Notes: a model not told the origin generated them from the sequence alone. A stretch of DNA of 42,527 nucleotides from an uncultured Lachnospiraceae bacterium (GCA_934402055.1 CAKRTC010000016.1:1-42527), one strand, 5' to 3'; shown: positions 15,088 to 24,332, numbered from the stretch's first letter. A program made the numbers and translations.

Positions 15088-15915
15088 TTATAATGTCTTC
15101 AATATATCCCCGATACCGTCCGCAAAGCTATACCTGCAGCAAAAGCCAAGCCTTACGAGCTTGCTTATATCCGGGCTAAGATCTGCAGGGCCTTCCGCAT
15201 TATCCGGTCTTACACCGAAAGCCGCGCTTCCTTTTCCTCCCAAAAGCTTATGCAGTTCCTCTACATAAGCTCTGAGCTTCCTCGTATCCGCCGAGCCAAC
15301 ATTATATATGCCGTCTTCTGCCTTCTCACACAGCAAGCCGATAGCCTCTGCGGCATCATTTATATACATATAATTCCAGTTCTGCGTACAGTTTCCGAGT
15401 TCAACTGTCTCTCCGCATGAAAAGCCTGAGATAAGGCTGTCTATCAACGAACCGGCATGATCACCCGTGCCATATACCGAAAAGATACGCATATGCACAT
15501 AGCTCATATCGCCTTTAAGCTTAGCTGCCTCAAGACACACCTTAAGCTTAGCCTTGCCGTATTCACTGACCGGCTCACAGGCTCCGTCTTCGGATTTGTC
15601 TCGTCCGTCCTGTGCATGTCCGTACTCTGCCTGAGAACCTGCAAAAACAAATCTTTTGCATCCAAGCCCTGCCGCCTTTTCTATAGCGGCAAGGCTCATC
15701 TCTACATTATGCTCCTGAATGGCAGGATCCGAACGCCCGAGAGAGCCGTGTCCTCCCCAGGCAAAATGCAGCCATACATCAGCTCTGTCCGGCAGTCTGT
15801 CTTCCTCTTCATCAAAGCTGTGGCGCAGTCTCACTACCTCATGTCCGTGAGCCTCAAGACACTTTGCCGCAGCCGAACCTATAAAGCTTGTTGCACCTGT
15901 CAGAATCACCCTCAT
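15088..15915 (-). CDS. NAD-dependent epimerase/dehydratase family protein (extended SDR)
   Basis: This 275-residue Rossmann protein starts RVILTGATSFIGSAAAK, the NAD(P)-binding glycine motif in its extended-SDR form. SQAEYG carries the serine position and YGKAK the catalytic Y-x-x-x-K. It is somewhat short for sugar epimerases (usually 300-340), so it may be a reductase such as those acting on 4-keto sugars. It starts 4 bp after the stop of the TPP enzyme gene, and that stop region supplies its ribosome site, so the two are translationally coupled and very likely act on the same intermediate. Confidence 0.88.
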   Translation of the reverse strand: MRVILTGATSFIGSAAAKCLEAHGHEVVRLRHSFDEEEDRLPDRADVWLHFAWGGHGSLGRSDPAIQEHNVEMSLAAIEKAAGLGCKRFVFAGSQAEYGHAQDGRDKSEDGACEPVSEYGKAKLKVCLEAAKLKGDMSYVHMRIFSVYGTGDHAGSLIDSLISGFSCGETVELGNCTQNWNYMYINDAAEAIGLLCEKAEDGIYNVGSADTRKLRAYVEELHKLLGGKGSAAFGVRPDNAEGPADLSPDISKLVRLGFCCRYSFADGIGDILKTL

Positions 15916-15919
15916 GGAA

Positions 15920-18127
15920 TTATTCTCTCACCATAGGGATAAACATATTTTCCTCAAGCTCTTCCGCAGAAAGGAAAGGCTTAAGATCCTCAAGCGGCGG
16001 ACTGCTTAAAGAACCGTCCGGATGCTTTTTGACTGCAGAACCCGGCTCAAACGGCTGATCAAGCGATACAAACACCTCACAAAGCACCGGTCCTCTGAAC
16101 TTCAAGGTCTCATCTATTACCGGCTGAAGCTCTGAATTATGCTCTATCCTCTTATATGCGATACCGAAGGCCTCAGCTACTCTCTTAAACTCAGGGAAGC
16201 TTAAGTCATGGCTGTCTACACCTATTCCTACCAGCGGCTCACCGTTAAAGAGATTCTTCTGTGTCTGTCTGATGCTGTGATATCCTCCATTATTGATAAG
16301 GAATATCTTGATCGGCATCCTGTGGCTGGCTATAGTCTGAAGCTCCTGCAGATTCATCATTATCGAACCGTCTCCGGTCGGACAGATGATATCATGCTTG
16401 TAATATGAAGGATAACGCTCTGTGGTTCCTCTCCAGTTAGGCAGCTTCTTTGCCAGCTCCAGCTCACCGCAGGAATGTATCTTGTCATCTACGGATCTGT
16501 CCTCAGTACACTCACTTCCGTCATAGCTTACAGGGTAAGTCTTGCCTGATACATCATGTACAGCGGCACAGGCTCCTATAGCAGCCGGAAGATCGTAACC
16601 CATTGCGGCTATGGCATCCTGAGATACGAATCTGCTTCCGTCCTTAACTCTGAATACCTGAGCTCCCACAACGCAGGCCGAACCGTTTCCTACAACAGTT
16701 ATCTGTTCCTCATTGAGAGATTCGCTGAGGACCTTCATGAACTCATATACGTTGGCAGGCTCGTCATCACCGTGATCCGCATACTCAGCTCTGTACGGAG
16801 AGTACTTCTCCATCCAGTAAGCACACTGCTCAAGCCAGTTTCTGCCGTTTTTGCCCTCGCCGCCGTCAAACAGAGAGCTTCCGTCTCCGTAATGCTCCTG
16901 CTTAAGCAGCTCAGTACGGTCATATTTGATGCCATGACCCTTTATGCCCATCTCATCGAGCTTGTCATCGAGAGCCTTGAGCAGCTCATAAGCGTCCGCA
17001 TGCACGGGAATATCCACATGCACCGAAGGCTTCTTCAGCTCCTCCTCATCTATATCACATACTACCGTAAATGCTTCTCTCGCCCAGGTCTTAAAGTTAT
17101 ATCCTACCTGACGTATGCTGAGACGTGAACCTATAGATAATATGAAGTCCGCATTCTGCACGGCAAAATTACCCGGTCTGTCTCCTCTTCCTCCCGGCTG
17201 CCCTGCCTTAAGCGGATGCTCATGAGGAATGATATCTATAGCATTCCATCCTACAACTACAGGAATACCGAGTTTATCGGCAACTCTTAAGAATATATTC
17301 TCGGCACCTGCGATTCGAATGCCGTTTCCCGTATAGAATACCGGTCTCTTGGCAGCCTTGATATGCTTGATTATCTCTGATACTACAGGGGAATCCTTAT
17401 CAACATGTCCCGGCTGAGACTGATGATGCTGCTTTCTGAAAGCTATATTAAGGATGCCGTCATTAAGATCCGAGTTGGAAAATTCATCTCTCGGTACAAG
17501 ATGCTCTGCTTCCTCTTCCTCATCGATCTTATCAAGCTCTATCTCATTCTCTCTGAGATATTCCTCCGGATCGAAGCCTACAAGCTCGCTGTCTTCAATA
17601 TAAGTTCCCTGAATATCCACAGGAATGTCCAGCCAGCACGGACCCGGTCTGCCGGTCTGGCAGAGCCATATACATTTCTCGACCTCATACCTGATAGACT
17701 TAGGATCAAGTACCATCTTGGAGTATTTGGTCATGCAGTCAATGCTGCGTGTTATGTCGAACTCCTGATCTCCCATCGAACGTATGCCGACACCTGACCA
17801 TCTGGCCGTATTGTCGTAACGAACCTGTCCGGAGATAACTATCATCGGAATCGAGTCAAGCCATGCCCCGACTACTCCGGTGATTCCGTTTGTTCCTCCG
17901 GGGCCTGTTGTAAGGCAGAGCACTGCCGGCTTATTATATATTCTTGCATAGCTCTCTGCTGCGATCGAGCAGGACTGCTCATGATGCATATAGAGAGTTG
18001 ACAACCCCTGCTGATGGCCAAAGCCGTCATTCAGGTGCATGGCACCGCCGCCGGTGATGGAAAAGCACTGGGTTATACCGTTTTTAACCATGAGCCCGGC
18101 TACATATTTACTAAGTTTAATATTCAT
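15920..18127 (-). CDS. large thiamine-pyrophosphate enzyme, acetolactate synthase-like
   Basis: At 735 residues this is a TPP-dependent enzyme of the acetolactate synthase/pyruvate decarboxylase superfamily. The N-terminal domain has the catalytic glutamate in HHEQSCSIAAESYAR and a GPGGTNGITGV segment. The C-terminal domain has the TPP/Mg motif GDGSIMMNLQELQTI followed by INNGGY. It is about 150-180 residues longer than usual. Extra acidic or charged stretches lie near 205-250 and 420-460, and an insert of about 55 residues sits directly before GDGS. In sugar loci, homologues such as YerE add a two-carbon unit from pyruvate to a keto-sugar. Operon partners here (epimerase, dehydrogenase, C-methyltransferase, lipid glycosyltransferase) make that more likely than valine synthesis. 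The reaction is inference. Confidence 0.85.
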   Translation of the reverse strand: MNIKLSKYVAGLMVKNGITQCFSITGGGAMHLNDGFGHQQGLSTLYMHHEQSCSIAAESYARIYNKPAVLCLTTGPGGTNGITGVVGAWLDSIPMIVISGQVRYDNTARWSGVGIRSMGDQEFDITRSIDCMTKYSKMVLDPKSIRYEVEKCIWLCQTGRPGPCWLDIPVDIQGTYIEDSELVGFDPEEYLRENEIELDKIDEEEEAEHLVPRDEFSNSDLNDGILNIAFRKQHHQSQPGHVDKDSPVVSEIIKHIKAAKRPVFYTGNGIRIAGAENIFLRVADKLGIPVVVGWNAIDIIPHEHPLKAGQPGGRGDRPGNFAVQNADFILSIGSRLSIRQVGYNFKTWAREAFTVVCDIDEEELKKPSVHVDIPVHADAYELLKALDDKLDEMGIKGHGIKYDRTELLKQEHYGDGSSLFDGGEGKNGRNWLEQCAYWMEKYSPYRAEYADHGDDEPANVYEFMKVLSESLNEEQITVVGNGSACVVGAQVFRVKDGSRFVSQDAIAAMGYDLPAAIGACAAVHDVSGKTYPVSYDGSECTEDRSVDDKIHSCGELELAKKLPNWRGTTERYPSYYKHDIICPTGDGSIMMNLQELQTIASHRMPIKIFLINNGGYHSIRQTQKNLFNGEPLVGIGVDSHDLSFPEFKRVAEAFGIAYKRIEHNSELQPVIDETLKFRGPVLCEVFVSLDQPFEPGSAVKKHPDGSLSSPPLEDLKPFLSAEELEENMFIPMVRE

Positions 18128-18190
18128 AAATTACCTACCTGATGGTCAAGTGTCAAAATTACAGGAGACACTGTATTTAAAACATAAATA

Positions 18191-18255
18191 CCCGTATACT
18201 CCGAAACTGTTTTTGTTTCTCACAGAAAACATTTTACAGAGTATACGGGCTTTTT
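18191..18255. promoter_or_regulatory. long-arm hairpin between yerC-like gene and TPP enzyme gene
   Basis: CCCGTATACTC (18191-18201) pairs perfectly with GAGTATACGGG (18239-18249) around a 37-base loop, followed on the plus strand by a T run. On the minus strand, where the genes lie, it sits between the regulator gene and the 735-residue enzyme gene. It could be a terminator of the regulator gene or an attenuator or operator for the sugar operon. Confidence 0.5.
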
Positions 18256-18343
18256 ACAACCGCATAGAGACTTAATTTTTGCTCACTATTATTAAAGTAA
18301 TATTAATATCGGATCCGTATAGCTGCCTTGTCAAAGCGCCTGC

Positions 18344-18652
18344 TTACTCCTCTTTTGCTTCGGCATCATCCTGCTTGATGCGCTTGATCACCTTGTTGAG
18401 ACAGCCTGTACCATAGAAAAGCATGCGCTTTACACGGCTTACGGTTGCGCTGCTTGCTCCGGTTTTTTCCATTATCTCGGTGTAGACCTTTTCTTCTCTC
18501 AGCATCTCAGCAACCTCATATCGCTGCTCCATGGATCTGAGCTCGCTTATAGAGCAGACATCCTCAAAAAAATCTCTGCACTCCTTGATATCCTTTAAGG
18601 CAAGGATAGCTTTATACATATTACAATCACTCTTCTTTGCTGTTCTTCCCAT
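18344..18652 (-). CDS. YerC/YecD-type TrpR-superfamily DNA-binding protein
   Basis: This 102-residue protein matches the TrpR-like YerC/YecD family in length and pattern: LRSMEQRYEVAEMLREEKVYTEIMEKTGASSATVSRVKR is spread across the helix-turn-helix region (residues about 38-76), with ASSATVSRVKR as the recognition helix. Members are DNA-binding proteins of mostly unknown target; a role in amino acid or cell-wall gene control has been suggested for relatives. It lies upstream of and in line with the sugar operon, separated by about 215 bp holding a long hairpin. Ligand-dependent control of that operon is possible but unproven. The C-terminal tail is highly charged. Confidence 0.87.
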   Translation of the reverse strand: MGRTAKKSDCNMYKAILALKDIKECRDFFEDVCSISELRSMEQRYEVAEMLREEKVYTEIMEKTGASSATVSRVKRMLFYGTGCLNKVIKRIKQDDAEAKEE

Positions 18653-18840
18653 GTTAATATCTCCGAATCAATTGCAGACCTCTTATCCAATCCGCATGCT
18701 TATCTGTCTTATTCACAATTCAGCCGTAAATACGGCATCACCGAACAGGTACAGTTTAACATTTTAGAACGCTGAAGTAAATATATTATAATAGCTTAAT
18801 TCCCGCACAGCTTCTTTGGCATAATGCTGAAATCAAAAGA

Positions 18841-18934
18841 ATGTACCTTGGCACACACATGCGCCGAGCGCGGTCGCTCGCGACAGTTTTCTTATTCGCG
18901 TGAGTCAAACATACCGCGGAGTGCTTTTTGAATT
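18841..18934. repeat. dispersed ~90 bp intergenic repeat, copy 2
   Basis: Starts ATGTACCTTGGCACA and contains the perfect palindrome GGTCGCTCGCGAC within CGCGGTCGCTCGCGACAG. It aligns with 5554-5640 and 30764-30855. It occupies the 306 bp gap between the phoR-like gene end and the yerC-like gene start. I see nothing else there except an AT-rich stretch near 18770-18800. Confidence 0.65.
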
Positions 18935-18958
18935 CATAGAGCGCAATTTCCTATGAGT

Positions 18959-20293
18959 TCAAAAGACGATTCTGATATTGGTTCCCTCTCCCAGGATGCT
19001 GTTAAGCTTTATATCCGCATTATGTATCTCTGCTATATGCTTGACTATGGCAAGTCCGAGTCCGGTTCCTCCCATATCTCTCGAACGTCCCTTATCGACT
19101 CTGTAGAAGCGTTCGAAGACTCTTGCCTGTTTCTCCTTTGGTATACCTATACCGTCATCTCTCACAACAAGTGTAGGATGGCCGTTTTCGTTATTTACCT
19201 CGACCCATACATGTCCATCCTCATGATTGTAACGTATACCGTTCTGAACAAGGTTTTCTATCATTTCTCTGATAAGCGTCTTATCGGCGGAAATAAAGCA
19301 TTCCTTTCCTTTATAATCAAGAGCTATGCCTGCCTGATCTGCTGCAACCTTCAGATTATCACAGCATTCCTTTGCTATCTCGTTAAGATCGACATTTCCG
19401 AAATTTCTGGGAAGCTCCTTGTGATCCAGCTCTGATAACCTGATAATATCATTGATCATAGACAGAAGTCTGTCGGCATTATGTCTTATCTGCTGCGCGA
19501 TATGCGTCTCCTGATCGACATCTATCATATGATTTTCGATCAGCTCGGCATAACCTGATATAGCTGTGAGCGGTGTCTTGAGCTCGTGTGTGACATTTGC
19601 GGTAAAATCCTGCCTGCTCTCTGCCGACGCCAGTATATGCTCATGCTGAGCTCTTATCTTATCTGCAAATGGCTTAAGTTCGCTGTAGATAACAGTTGTT
19701 CTGCTGTGATCATCCAAATCTTCTGCCATCTGTTCAATAGGCTCCAGTATAGTCTTTGTCAGCATACGGCTTATGACTATACATACGGCAAGCACCGCTA
19801 TAATAATAAGAAAGATTACCGGTGCAGCCGTAATAAACAGGCTTGATACTGTCCTCACCTGCATTGCGACTCTCAGTACCGTATTGTTATTGAGTTTTTT
19901 TGCATAATAAAAGGTTGCAAGCTTAAAGGTTGCAGATTTTCTTACTGACTCGCCTTCTCCGTTTGCAATTGCTTCCGCAACCTCAGGACGATCTTTATGA
20001 TTCTCAAGCTCCGCAGCCGCCGTATCATTGTCAAATAGTACGGTTCCGTCCCAATCAAGCCAGGTTATACGTAAGTTATTGTTCTTTAGTCTGCTCAGCT
20101 TGCCGAACTCATCGGAATCTATGCTGCTGGTCTCAAAGATACCTGCATCTCCCAATAATTCTGCATGTATCTTAAGATCCTGACGCACCTGTCTTGAAAA
20201 AAGCTCGTAATAAACAAAAGTAATAGCGACCGTTGATGCAACGACCGCTATTAATGCAATAAGAAATAAACGAAGGTTAATCTTCTGCTTCAT
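18959..20293 (-). CDS. phoR: PhoR-type sensor histidine kinase
   Basis: This membrane sensor kinase has 444 residues. A first membrane segment at about 7-28 and a second at about 153-177 bracket an extracytoplasmic domain of about 125 residues. A linker follows, then the dimerisation/phosphoacceptor helix with the histidine in TANVTHELKTPLTAISGYAE, and a HATPase domain with NGIRYNHEDG, DDGIGIPKE and GGTGLGLAIV. Its partner gene lies directly upstream and overlaps it by 17 bp. The start at 20293 is preferred over an upstream in-frame site because GGAGG lies 5 nt before it. Placement just after phoU-pst marks it as the phosphate-starvation sensor, consistent with family PhoR, although the sensory domain gives no direct proof. 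Confidence 0.9.
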   Translation of the reverse strand: MKQKINLRLFLIALIAVVASTVAITFVYYELFSRQVRQDLKIHAELLGDAGIFETSSIDSDEFGKLSRLKNNNLRITWLDWDGTVLFDNDTAAAELENHKDRPEVAEAIANGEGESVRKSATFKLATFYYAKKLNNNTVLRVAMQVRTVSSLFITAAPVIFLIIIAVLAVCIVISRMLTKTILEPIEQMAEDLDDHSRTTVIYSELKPFADKIRAQHEHILASAESRQDFTANVTHELKTPLTAISGYAELIENHMIDVDQETHIAQQIRHNADRLLSMINDIIRLSELDHKELPRNFGNVDLNEIAKECCDNLKVAADQAGIALDYKGKECFISADKTLIREMIENLVQNGIRYNHEDGHVWVEVNNENGHPTLVVRDDGIGIPKEKQARVFERFYRVDKGRSRDMGGTGLGLAIVKHIAEIHNADIKLNSILGEGTNIRIVF

Positions 20294-20978
20294 TCTCTTC
20301 CTCCGGACGCGAATGGATAACATAGCCTACGTTTCTGACTGTGGCTATCTGTTTTCCCGCATCTCCAAGCTTTTTACGTAAGGTCTTGATATGCATATCT
20401 ACTGTACGGCTCTCTCCCTCATAGTCGGTACCCCAGACAAAATGCATTATACTGTCACGTGATAAGACTATCTCTGCATTTATCATAAGGTAACGCAGGA
20501 GCTCATATTCCTTGAAGGTAAGCTCTACATGTCTGTCTTCCGCCGAGACTGCATGCCTGTCATGATCAAGTGTTATTGCACCAACGCTCAAAAGCTTTGG
20601 TGCATCATCTCCGGATCTGCGAAGTACTGCCTTGACTCTTGACAAAAGCTCCATTATTGAAAACGGTTTCTTGATGTAATCGTCGGCACCTCCGTCCAGT
20701 CCTCGAACCATATCCATTTCCCCGGTCTTGGCAGTAACCATGATAACAGGTATTCTCTTGGTCTGCGGATCCTGACGAAGCTTTCTTACTATTTCATAGC
20801 CGTCTCCGTCCGGAAGCATAACGTCAAGCAGAACAAGATCCGGAATAATGCTTCCTATCTTGTTCCAGAAATCCGACGCTCTCTCAAACGCCGATACGGT
20901 ATAATTGCTGTTCTTCAGAGCTATCATCTCGATCTCTCTGATACTTGCGTCGTCTTCAACAATGTAAATAAGTGCCAT
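20277..20978 (-). CDS. phoP: PhoP/PhoB-type response regulator (OmpR family)
   Basis: This 233-residue protein has a receiver domain (ALIYIVEDDASIRE, acceptor aspartate in DLVLLDVMLPDGDG, conserved lysine in DDYIKKPFS) and a winged-helix DNA-binding domain with ELTFKEYELLRYLM and SRTVDMHIKTLRKKLGD. The ATG at 20978 is chosen over a TTG seven codons earlier because AAAGGGA lies ahead of it and the receiver fold begins at once. It would bind Pho boxes such as the candidate ahead of pstS. It overlaps phoR by 17 bp. The symbol follows Gram-positive usage (PhoP-PhoR) and rests on context. Confidence 0.9.
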   Translation of the reverse strand: MALIYIVEDDASIREIEMIALKNSNYTVSAFERASDFWNKIGSIIPDLVLLDVMLPDGDGYEIVRKLRQDPQTKRIPVIMVTAKTGEMDMVRGLDGGADDYIKKPFSIMELLSRVKAVLRRSGDDAPKLLSVGAITLDHDRHAVSAEDRHVELTFKEYELLRYLMINAEIVLSRDSIMHFVWGTDYEGESRTVDMHIKTLRKKLGDAGKQIATVRNVGYVIHSRPEEENEAED

Positions 20979-21116
20979 ATTTATTCCCTTTATCTCCAAT
21001 ATGCGTACACCTATAGCTATTATAGCTTAGAGCGTACGCACTGTGTAGAAATCTTCTTAAATTATATTTACATTTATCCACTGCCTCTTATAATGCTGTC
21101 GGATAAAATTTAGTTA

Positions 21117-21767
21117 TTATTTTGCATCCGGATCAACCGTATTAAGTGAAAAGATAACCCATTCTGCGATATTTGTAGCGTGATCTCCGATACGCTCAAG
21201 ATACTTATTGATCATAAGAAGATCTGCAGCATACTCCCCGCAGTCCGGATTCCTGCTTATTGCCTCGATAAGCTCGGACTTGACCTTGATAAAGAGCTCA
21301 TCTACAACATCATCATGAGCAATGACCCCCTTGGCCTTATCCATATCTCTTTCGACATAAGCTTCAATTGCATGGAGCAGCATCATAACAGACTCACCGG
21401 ACATCTTCTTGATATCATCCCTGTTCATGATCTCGGTATGATCTGCCATCACTACAGTAAGCTCCGAGATATCTGCTGCATGATCACCGATACGCTCCAT
21501 ATCCGTAACCATCTTAAGTGCAGCTGTGATAGTTCTTAAATCTCTTGCAACCGGCTGTCTCTGTATAAGCAGCTGAAAACAGATATTTTCTATCTTCTTC
21601 TGCTCCTGATCTACCACTTCATCATTGTCCATGATTTTTTTTGCAAGCTCGGTATCCTTGTCAAAAAAAGCTCGTACCGCATTCTGGATAGCATTTTCTA
21701 TCAAGCTGCCCATCTGGATCATTTCATTATTGAGCTGCTTAAGCTGCTCATCAAATCTTGTTCTCAT
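21117..21767 (-). CDS. phoU: PhoU phosphate transport regulator
   Basis: This 216-residue all-helical protein is made of two three-helix bundles, the normal PhoU size. Each bundle carries the acidic metal-binding pattern: ALKMVTDMERIGDHAADI in the first and LMINKYLERIGDHATNI in the second. PhoU links the PstSCAB importer to the PhoR kinase so that signalling is silenced when phosphate is plentiful. Its start codon overlaps the pstB stop by one base. It is followed after 138 bp by the phoP-phoR pair, so all seven genes may form one regulon, with phoPR possibly having its own promoter in that gap. Confidence 0.96.
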   Translation of the reverse strand: MRTRFDEQLKQLNNEMIQMGSLIENAIQNAVRAFFDKDTELAKKIMDNDEVVDQEQKKIENICFQLLIQRQPVARDLRTITAALKMVTDMERIGDHAADISELTVVMADHTEIMNRDDIKKMSGESVMMLLHAIEAYVERDMDKAKGVIAHDDVVDELFIKVKSELIEAISRNPDCGEYAADLLMINKYLERIGDHATNIAEWVIFSLNTVDPDAK

Positions 21768-22528
21768 CAGCCAAACCTTCCTGTGATATAATCCTCTGTC
21801 TTTTTCTCCTTAGGATAAGCGAACAGTCTCTCAGTCTCGCCAAACTCTATGAGTTCTCCAAGGAGGAAAAATGCCGTGTAATCCGATACTCGTGTTGCCT
21901 GCTGCATATTGTGAGTAACAACAACTACTGTATACTTTTTCTTGAGATCCTCCATAAGATCTTCTATTCTTGCAGTAGAAATAGGGTCAAGTGCAGATGT
22001 AGGCTCATCCATAAGGAGCACCTCAGGCTGTACGGCAAGAGCTCTTGCTATACATATTCTCTGCTGCTGTCCTCCTGAAAGTCCGAGAGCTGACTTCTTA
22101 AGTCTGTCCTTGACCTCATCGAAAATTGCAGCTCCGCGCAAGCTCTCTTCAACTATCTCATCAAGCTTAGTCTTATCCTTGATGCCATGTACCCTAGGTC
22201 CGTAAGCAATATTATCGTAAATGCTCATCGGGAAGGGATTAGGCTGCTGGAACACCATGCCGATACGCTTTCTGAGTAAGGTCGTATCAACTCCCGGTGC
22301 ATAGATATCCTCTCCGTCAAGTGTGATCTTTCCTTCAATGCGGACGTTATCGACAAGATCGTTCATTCTGTTTATGGTCTTTAAAAATGTGGATTTACCG
22401 CATCCCGAAGGGCCTATAAAAGCTGTTACGCAGTTCTCGCGGATCTCCATATTTATGCCCTTGAGGGCGTGATTTTCACCGTAATAAAGGTGAAGATTCT
22501 CTGCTTTTATCTTAATTTTGTCCGTCAT
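21767..22528 (-). CDS. pstB: phosphate ABC transporter ATP-binding protein PstB
   Basis: This 253-residue ATPase energises phosphate import by PstA-PstC. The Walker A motif GPSGCGKST, signature LSGGQQQR and Walker B LLMDEPTSALD are all intact, and the PstB-typical INRMNDLV follows the P-loop. It overlaps pstA by four bases (ATGA) and phoU by one, so translation is coupled along the operon. Confidence 0.97.
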   Translation of the reverse strand: MTDKIKIKAENLHLYYGENHALKGINMEIRENCVTAFIGPSGCGKSTFLKTINRMNDLVDNVRIEGKITLDGEDIYAPGVDTTLLRKRIGMVFQQPNPFPMSIYDNIAYGPRVHGIKDKTKLDEIVEESLRGAAIFDEVKDRLKKSALGLSGGQQQRICIARALAVQPEVLLMDEPTSALDPISTARIEDLMEDLKKKYTVVVVTHNMQQATRVSDYTAFFLLGELIEFGETERLFAYPKEKKTEDYITGRFG

Positions 22529-23406
22529 TTCGCAATCCTCCTGACATCAAATCTTGCTGCCAGACGCTTAGTTCCCAAATTGATAAGAAATACTATAACC
22601 AGCAATACTACCGCTATGCCGAAAGCAGTTTCGAAATCACCTTCACTTGTAGCGCTTAAGTAAAGCTGTATGGTAAGTGTTCCGCCCGAATCAAATATCT
22701 TGCCGAATAATGCTCCAAGTGTCTTCGGAAGTGTCTTGGCACTACCTGCCGTGAACAAAAGTGCGGCAGACTCGCCAACTATACGTCCGATGGCAAGGAT
22801 GACTCCGGTAATTATACCCGGCATTGCAGACGGCAGTAAGATGGTTCTGATAGTATGCCATTTGCCTGCCCCGAGTCCTACCGAACCCTGTCTGTAGCTG
22901 TCCGGCACTACCTTAAGTGCAGCCTGGGTATTTCTCGTAATAAGCGGAAGCACCATAAGTATAAGTGTAAGTGAACCTGTGATAAGTGAATATCCGAGTC
23001 CCAAGGTCTGTCCGAAGAACATCATTCCGAAGAGACCGAATATGATAGACGGTATACCCGAGAGTATCTCGGTTGCAAACTCTATAAGTGTTACCAGCTT
23101 ACCCGGCTTAGCATATTCATTAAGATAAACCGCTGCACCTATACTAATGGGAGTCGCAATGATCATAGAAATGAAGATGATAAGCAAAGTATTTACTATA
23201 TTACCGGCAATACCGACGGTGCCCTTAAGCACCGAAGTAACGCTTGTGAGGAAGGAAAGATTGACAGCGCCTACGCCCTTGTACAATACATAGGCAATGA
23301 TACCGACAAGCAGTAATACCGAAAATCCGGCACAGATGTAAACGATTGCGTAAAGCAAGACATCTCCGGGTCTTGATTGTTTATTTGTCAGACTTCTGTT
23401 ATCCAT
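22525..23406 (-). CDS. pstA: phosphate ABC transporter permease PstA
   Basis: This 293-residue inner membrane permease has about six membrane segments and the ABC importer coupling loop near residue 185 (SYRQGSVGLGAGKWHTIRTI). FATEILSGIPSIIFGLFG is typical of Pst permeases. It forms the channel with PstC, overlaps pstC by one base upstream and pstB by four downstream. Length is normal for PstA. Confidence 0.96.
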   Translation of the reverse strand: MDNRSLTNKQSRPGDVLLYAIVYICAGFSVLLLVGIIAYVLYKGVGAVNLSFLTSVTSVLKGTVGIAGNIVNTLLIIFISMIIATPISIGAAVYLNEYAKPGKLVTLIEFATEILSGIPSIIFGLFGMMFFGQTLGLGYSLITGSLTLILMVLPLITRNTQAALKVVPDSYRQGSVGLGAGKWHTIRTILLPSAMPGIITGVILAIGRIVGESAALLFTAGSAKTLPKTLGALFGKIFDSGGTLTIQLYLSATSEGDFETAFGIAVVLLVIVFLINLGTKRLAARFDVRRIAK

Positions 23407-24332
23407 TACTGTTCCTCACTTCTCTTCTTCATCTGCATAAGAGCAAGATTAATAAGCATTATGAAAATGTAGAGCACGAGTCCGACAGAGAAAAGCACCT
23501 GTCTGTGTGTTCCCTCGGCATACCCCATCTCACTGACAAGCTGAGTAGTAAGGAATCTTACCGAATTGAAAGGAAGCGGAATATTAACCGAACCGCCTGC
23601 CACCATGTTGATAGCCATTGCCTCTCCGAGTGCGCGGCCGATACCAAGCACAACACCTACCATGATTCCGTTCTTTGCTGTAGGAACCGTAACCTTGAAT
23701 ATGGTCTGCATCTTTGTTGCACCCATGGCAAGTGAAGCAGCTCTTAATTCCTTAGGTACCGAACGGATCGAGGATGCGCTGACATTGATAACCGTAGGCA
23801 GTATCATGATTGCAAGTACGATTATTGCAGAAAGCATATTTGATCCGCCGGTAAACTGATGTGTCTCTGATCCTGCAAATATCAGCTTCTCCAGCTTATA
23901 CATTGCCGGATTCAGCACCATGAGTCCGATAAGTCCGTATATAACAGACGGGATCGCCGCAAGAAGTTCAACTGCCGGATAAACTATCGCCGATATCTTT
24001 TTGTCTGCGACCTCTGTAAGGAAGACCGCGGTCATGAGAGCTATAGGTACACCTATCGCAATGCTGCATGCCGTACCTACTATTGATGAAAGAATTATAT
24101 AGAAGATTCCGTATGAAGACGGATCGGCGGTCGGCTTCCAGACAGTTCCGAATAAAAGCTCGGCAACTCCGACTTTCTGAAAAGCCGGAGCGCCCTTAGC
24201 AAACATGTATACTGTCATGGAAGCTACCGCAAAGATCGCAAGCACTGCGCATACCGTAAATACAGCTTTTGCTATAAGTTCGGTCACCTTCTGTGCACTC
24301 GCAGCGCCGTTTGTCTTTGTAATGCTACCCAT
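23406..24332 (-). CDS. pstC: phosphate ABC transporter permease PstC
   Basis: This 308-residue membrane permease is the partner of PstA. The family blocks AVELLAAIPSVIYGLIGL and, in the coupling loop, KELRAASLAMGATKMQTI are present, as is GIGRALGEAMAINMVAG. The N-terminus is cytoplasmic and followed by a first membrane segment at about 20-45. It begins 28 bp after the pstS stop codon and overlaps pstA by one base. Confidence 0.96.
   Translation of the reverse strand: MGSITKTNGAASAQKVTELIAKAVFTVCAVLAIFAVASMTVYMFAKGAPAFQKVGVAELLFGTVWKPTADPSSYGIFYIILSSIVGTACSIAIGVPIALMTAVFLTEVADKKISAIVYPAVELLAAIPSVIYGLIGLMVLNPAMYKLEKLIFAGSETHQFTGGSNMLSAIIVLAIMILPTVINVSASSIRSVPKELRAASLAMGATKMQTIFKVTVPTAKNGIMVGVVLGIGRALGEAMAINMVAGGSVNIPLPFNSVRFLTTQLVSEMGYAEGTHRQVLFSVGLVLYIFIMLINLALMQMKKRSEEQ

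Noticed and set aside
16556..17128. A 190-codon plus-strand frame opposite the TPP enzyme gene
   Set aside because: No recognisable motif or ribosome site; it mirrors conserved codons of the TPP enzyme.
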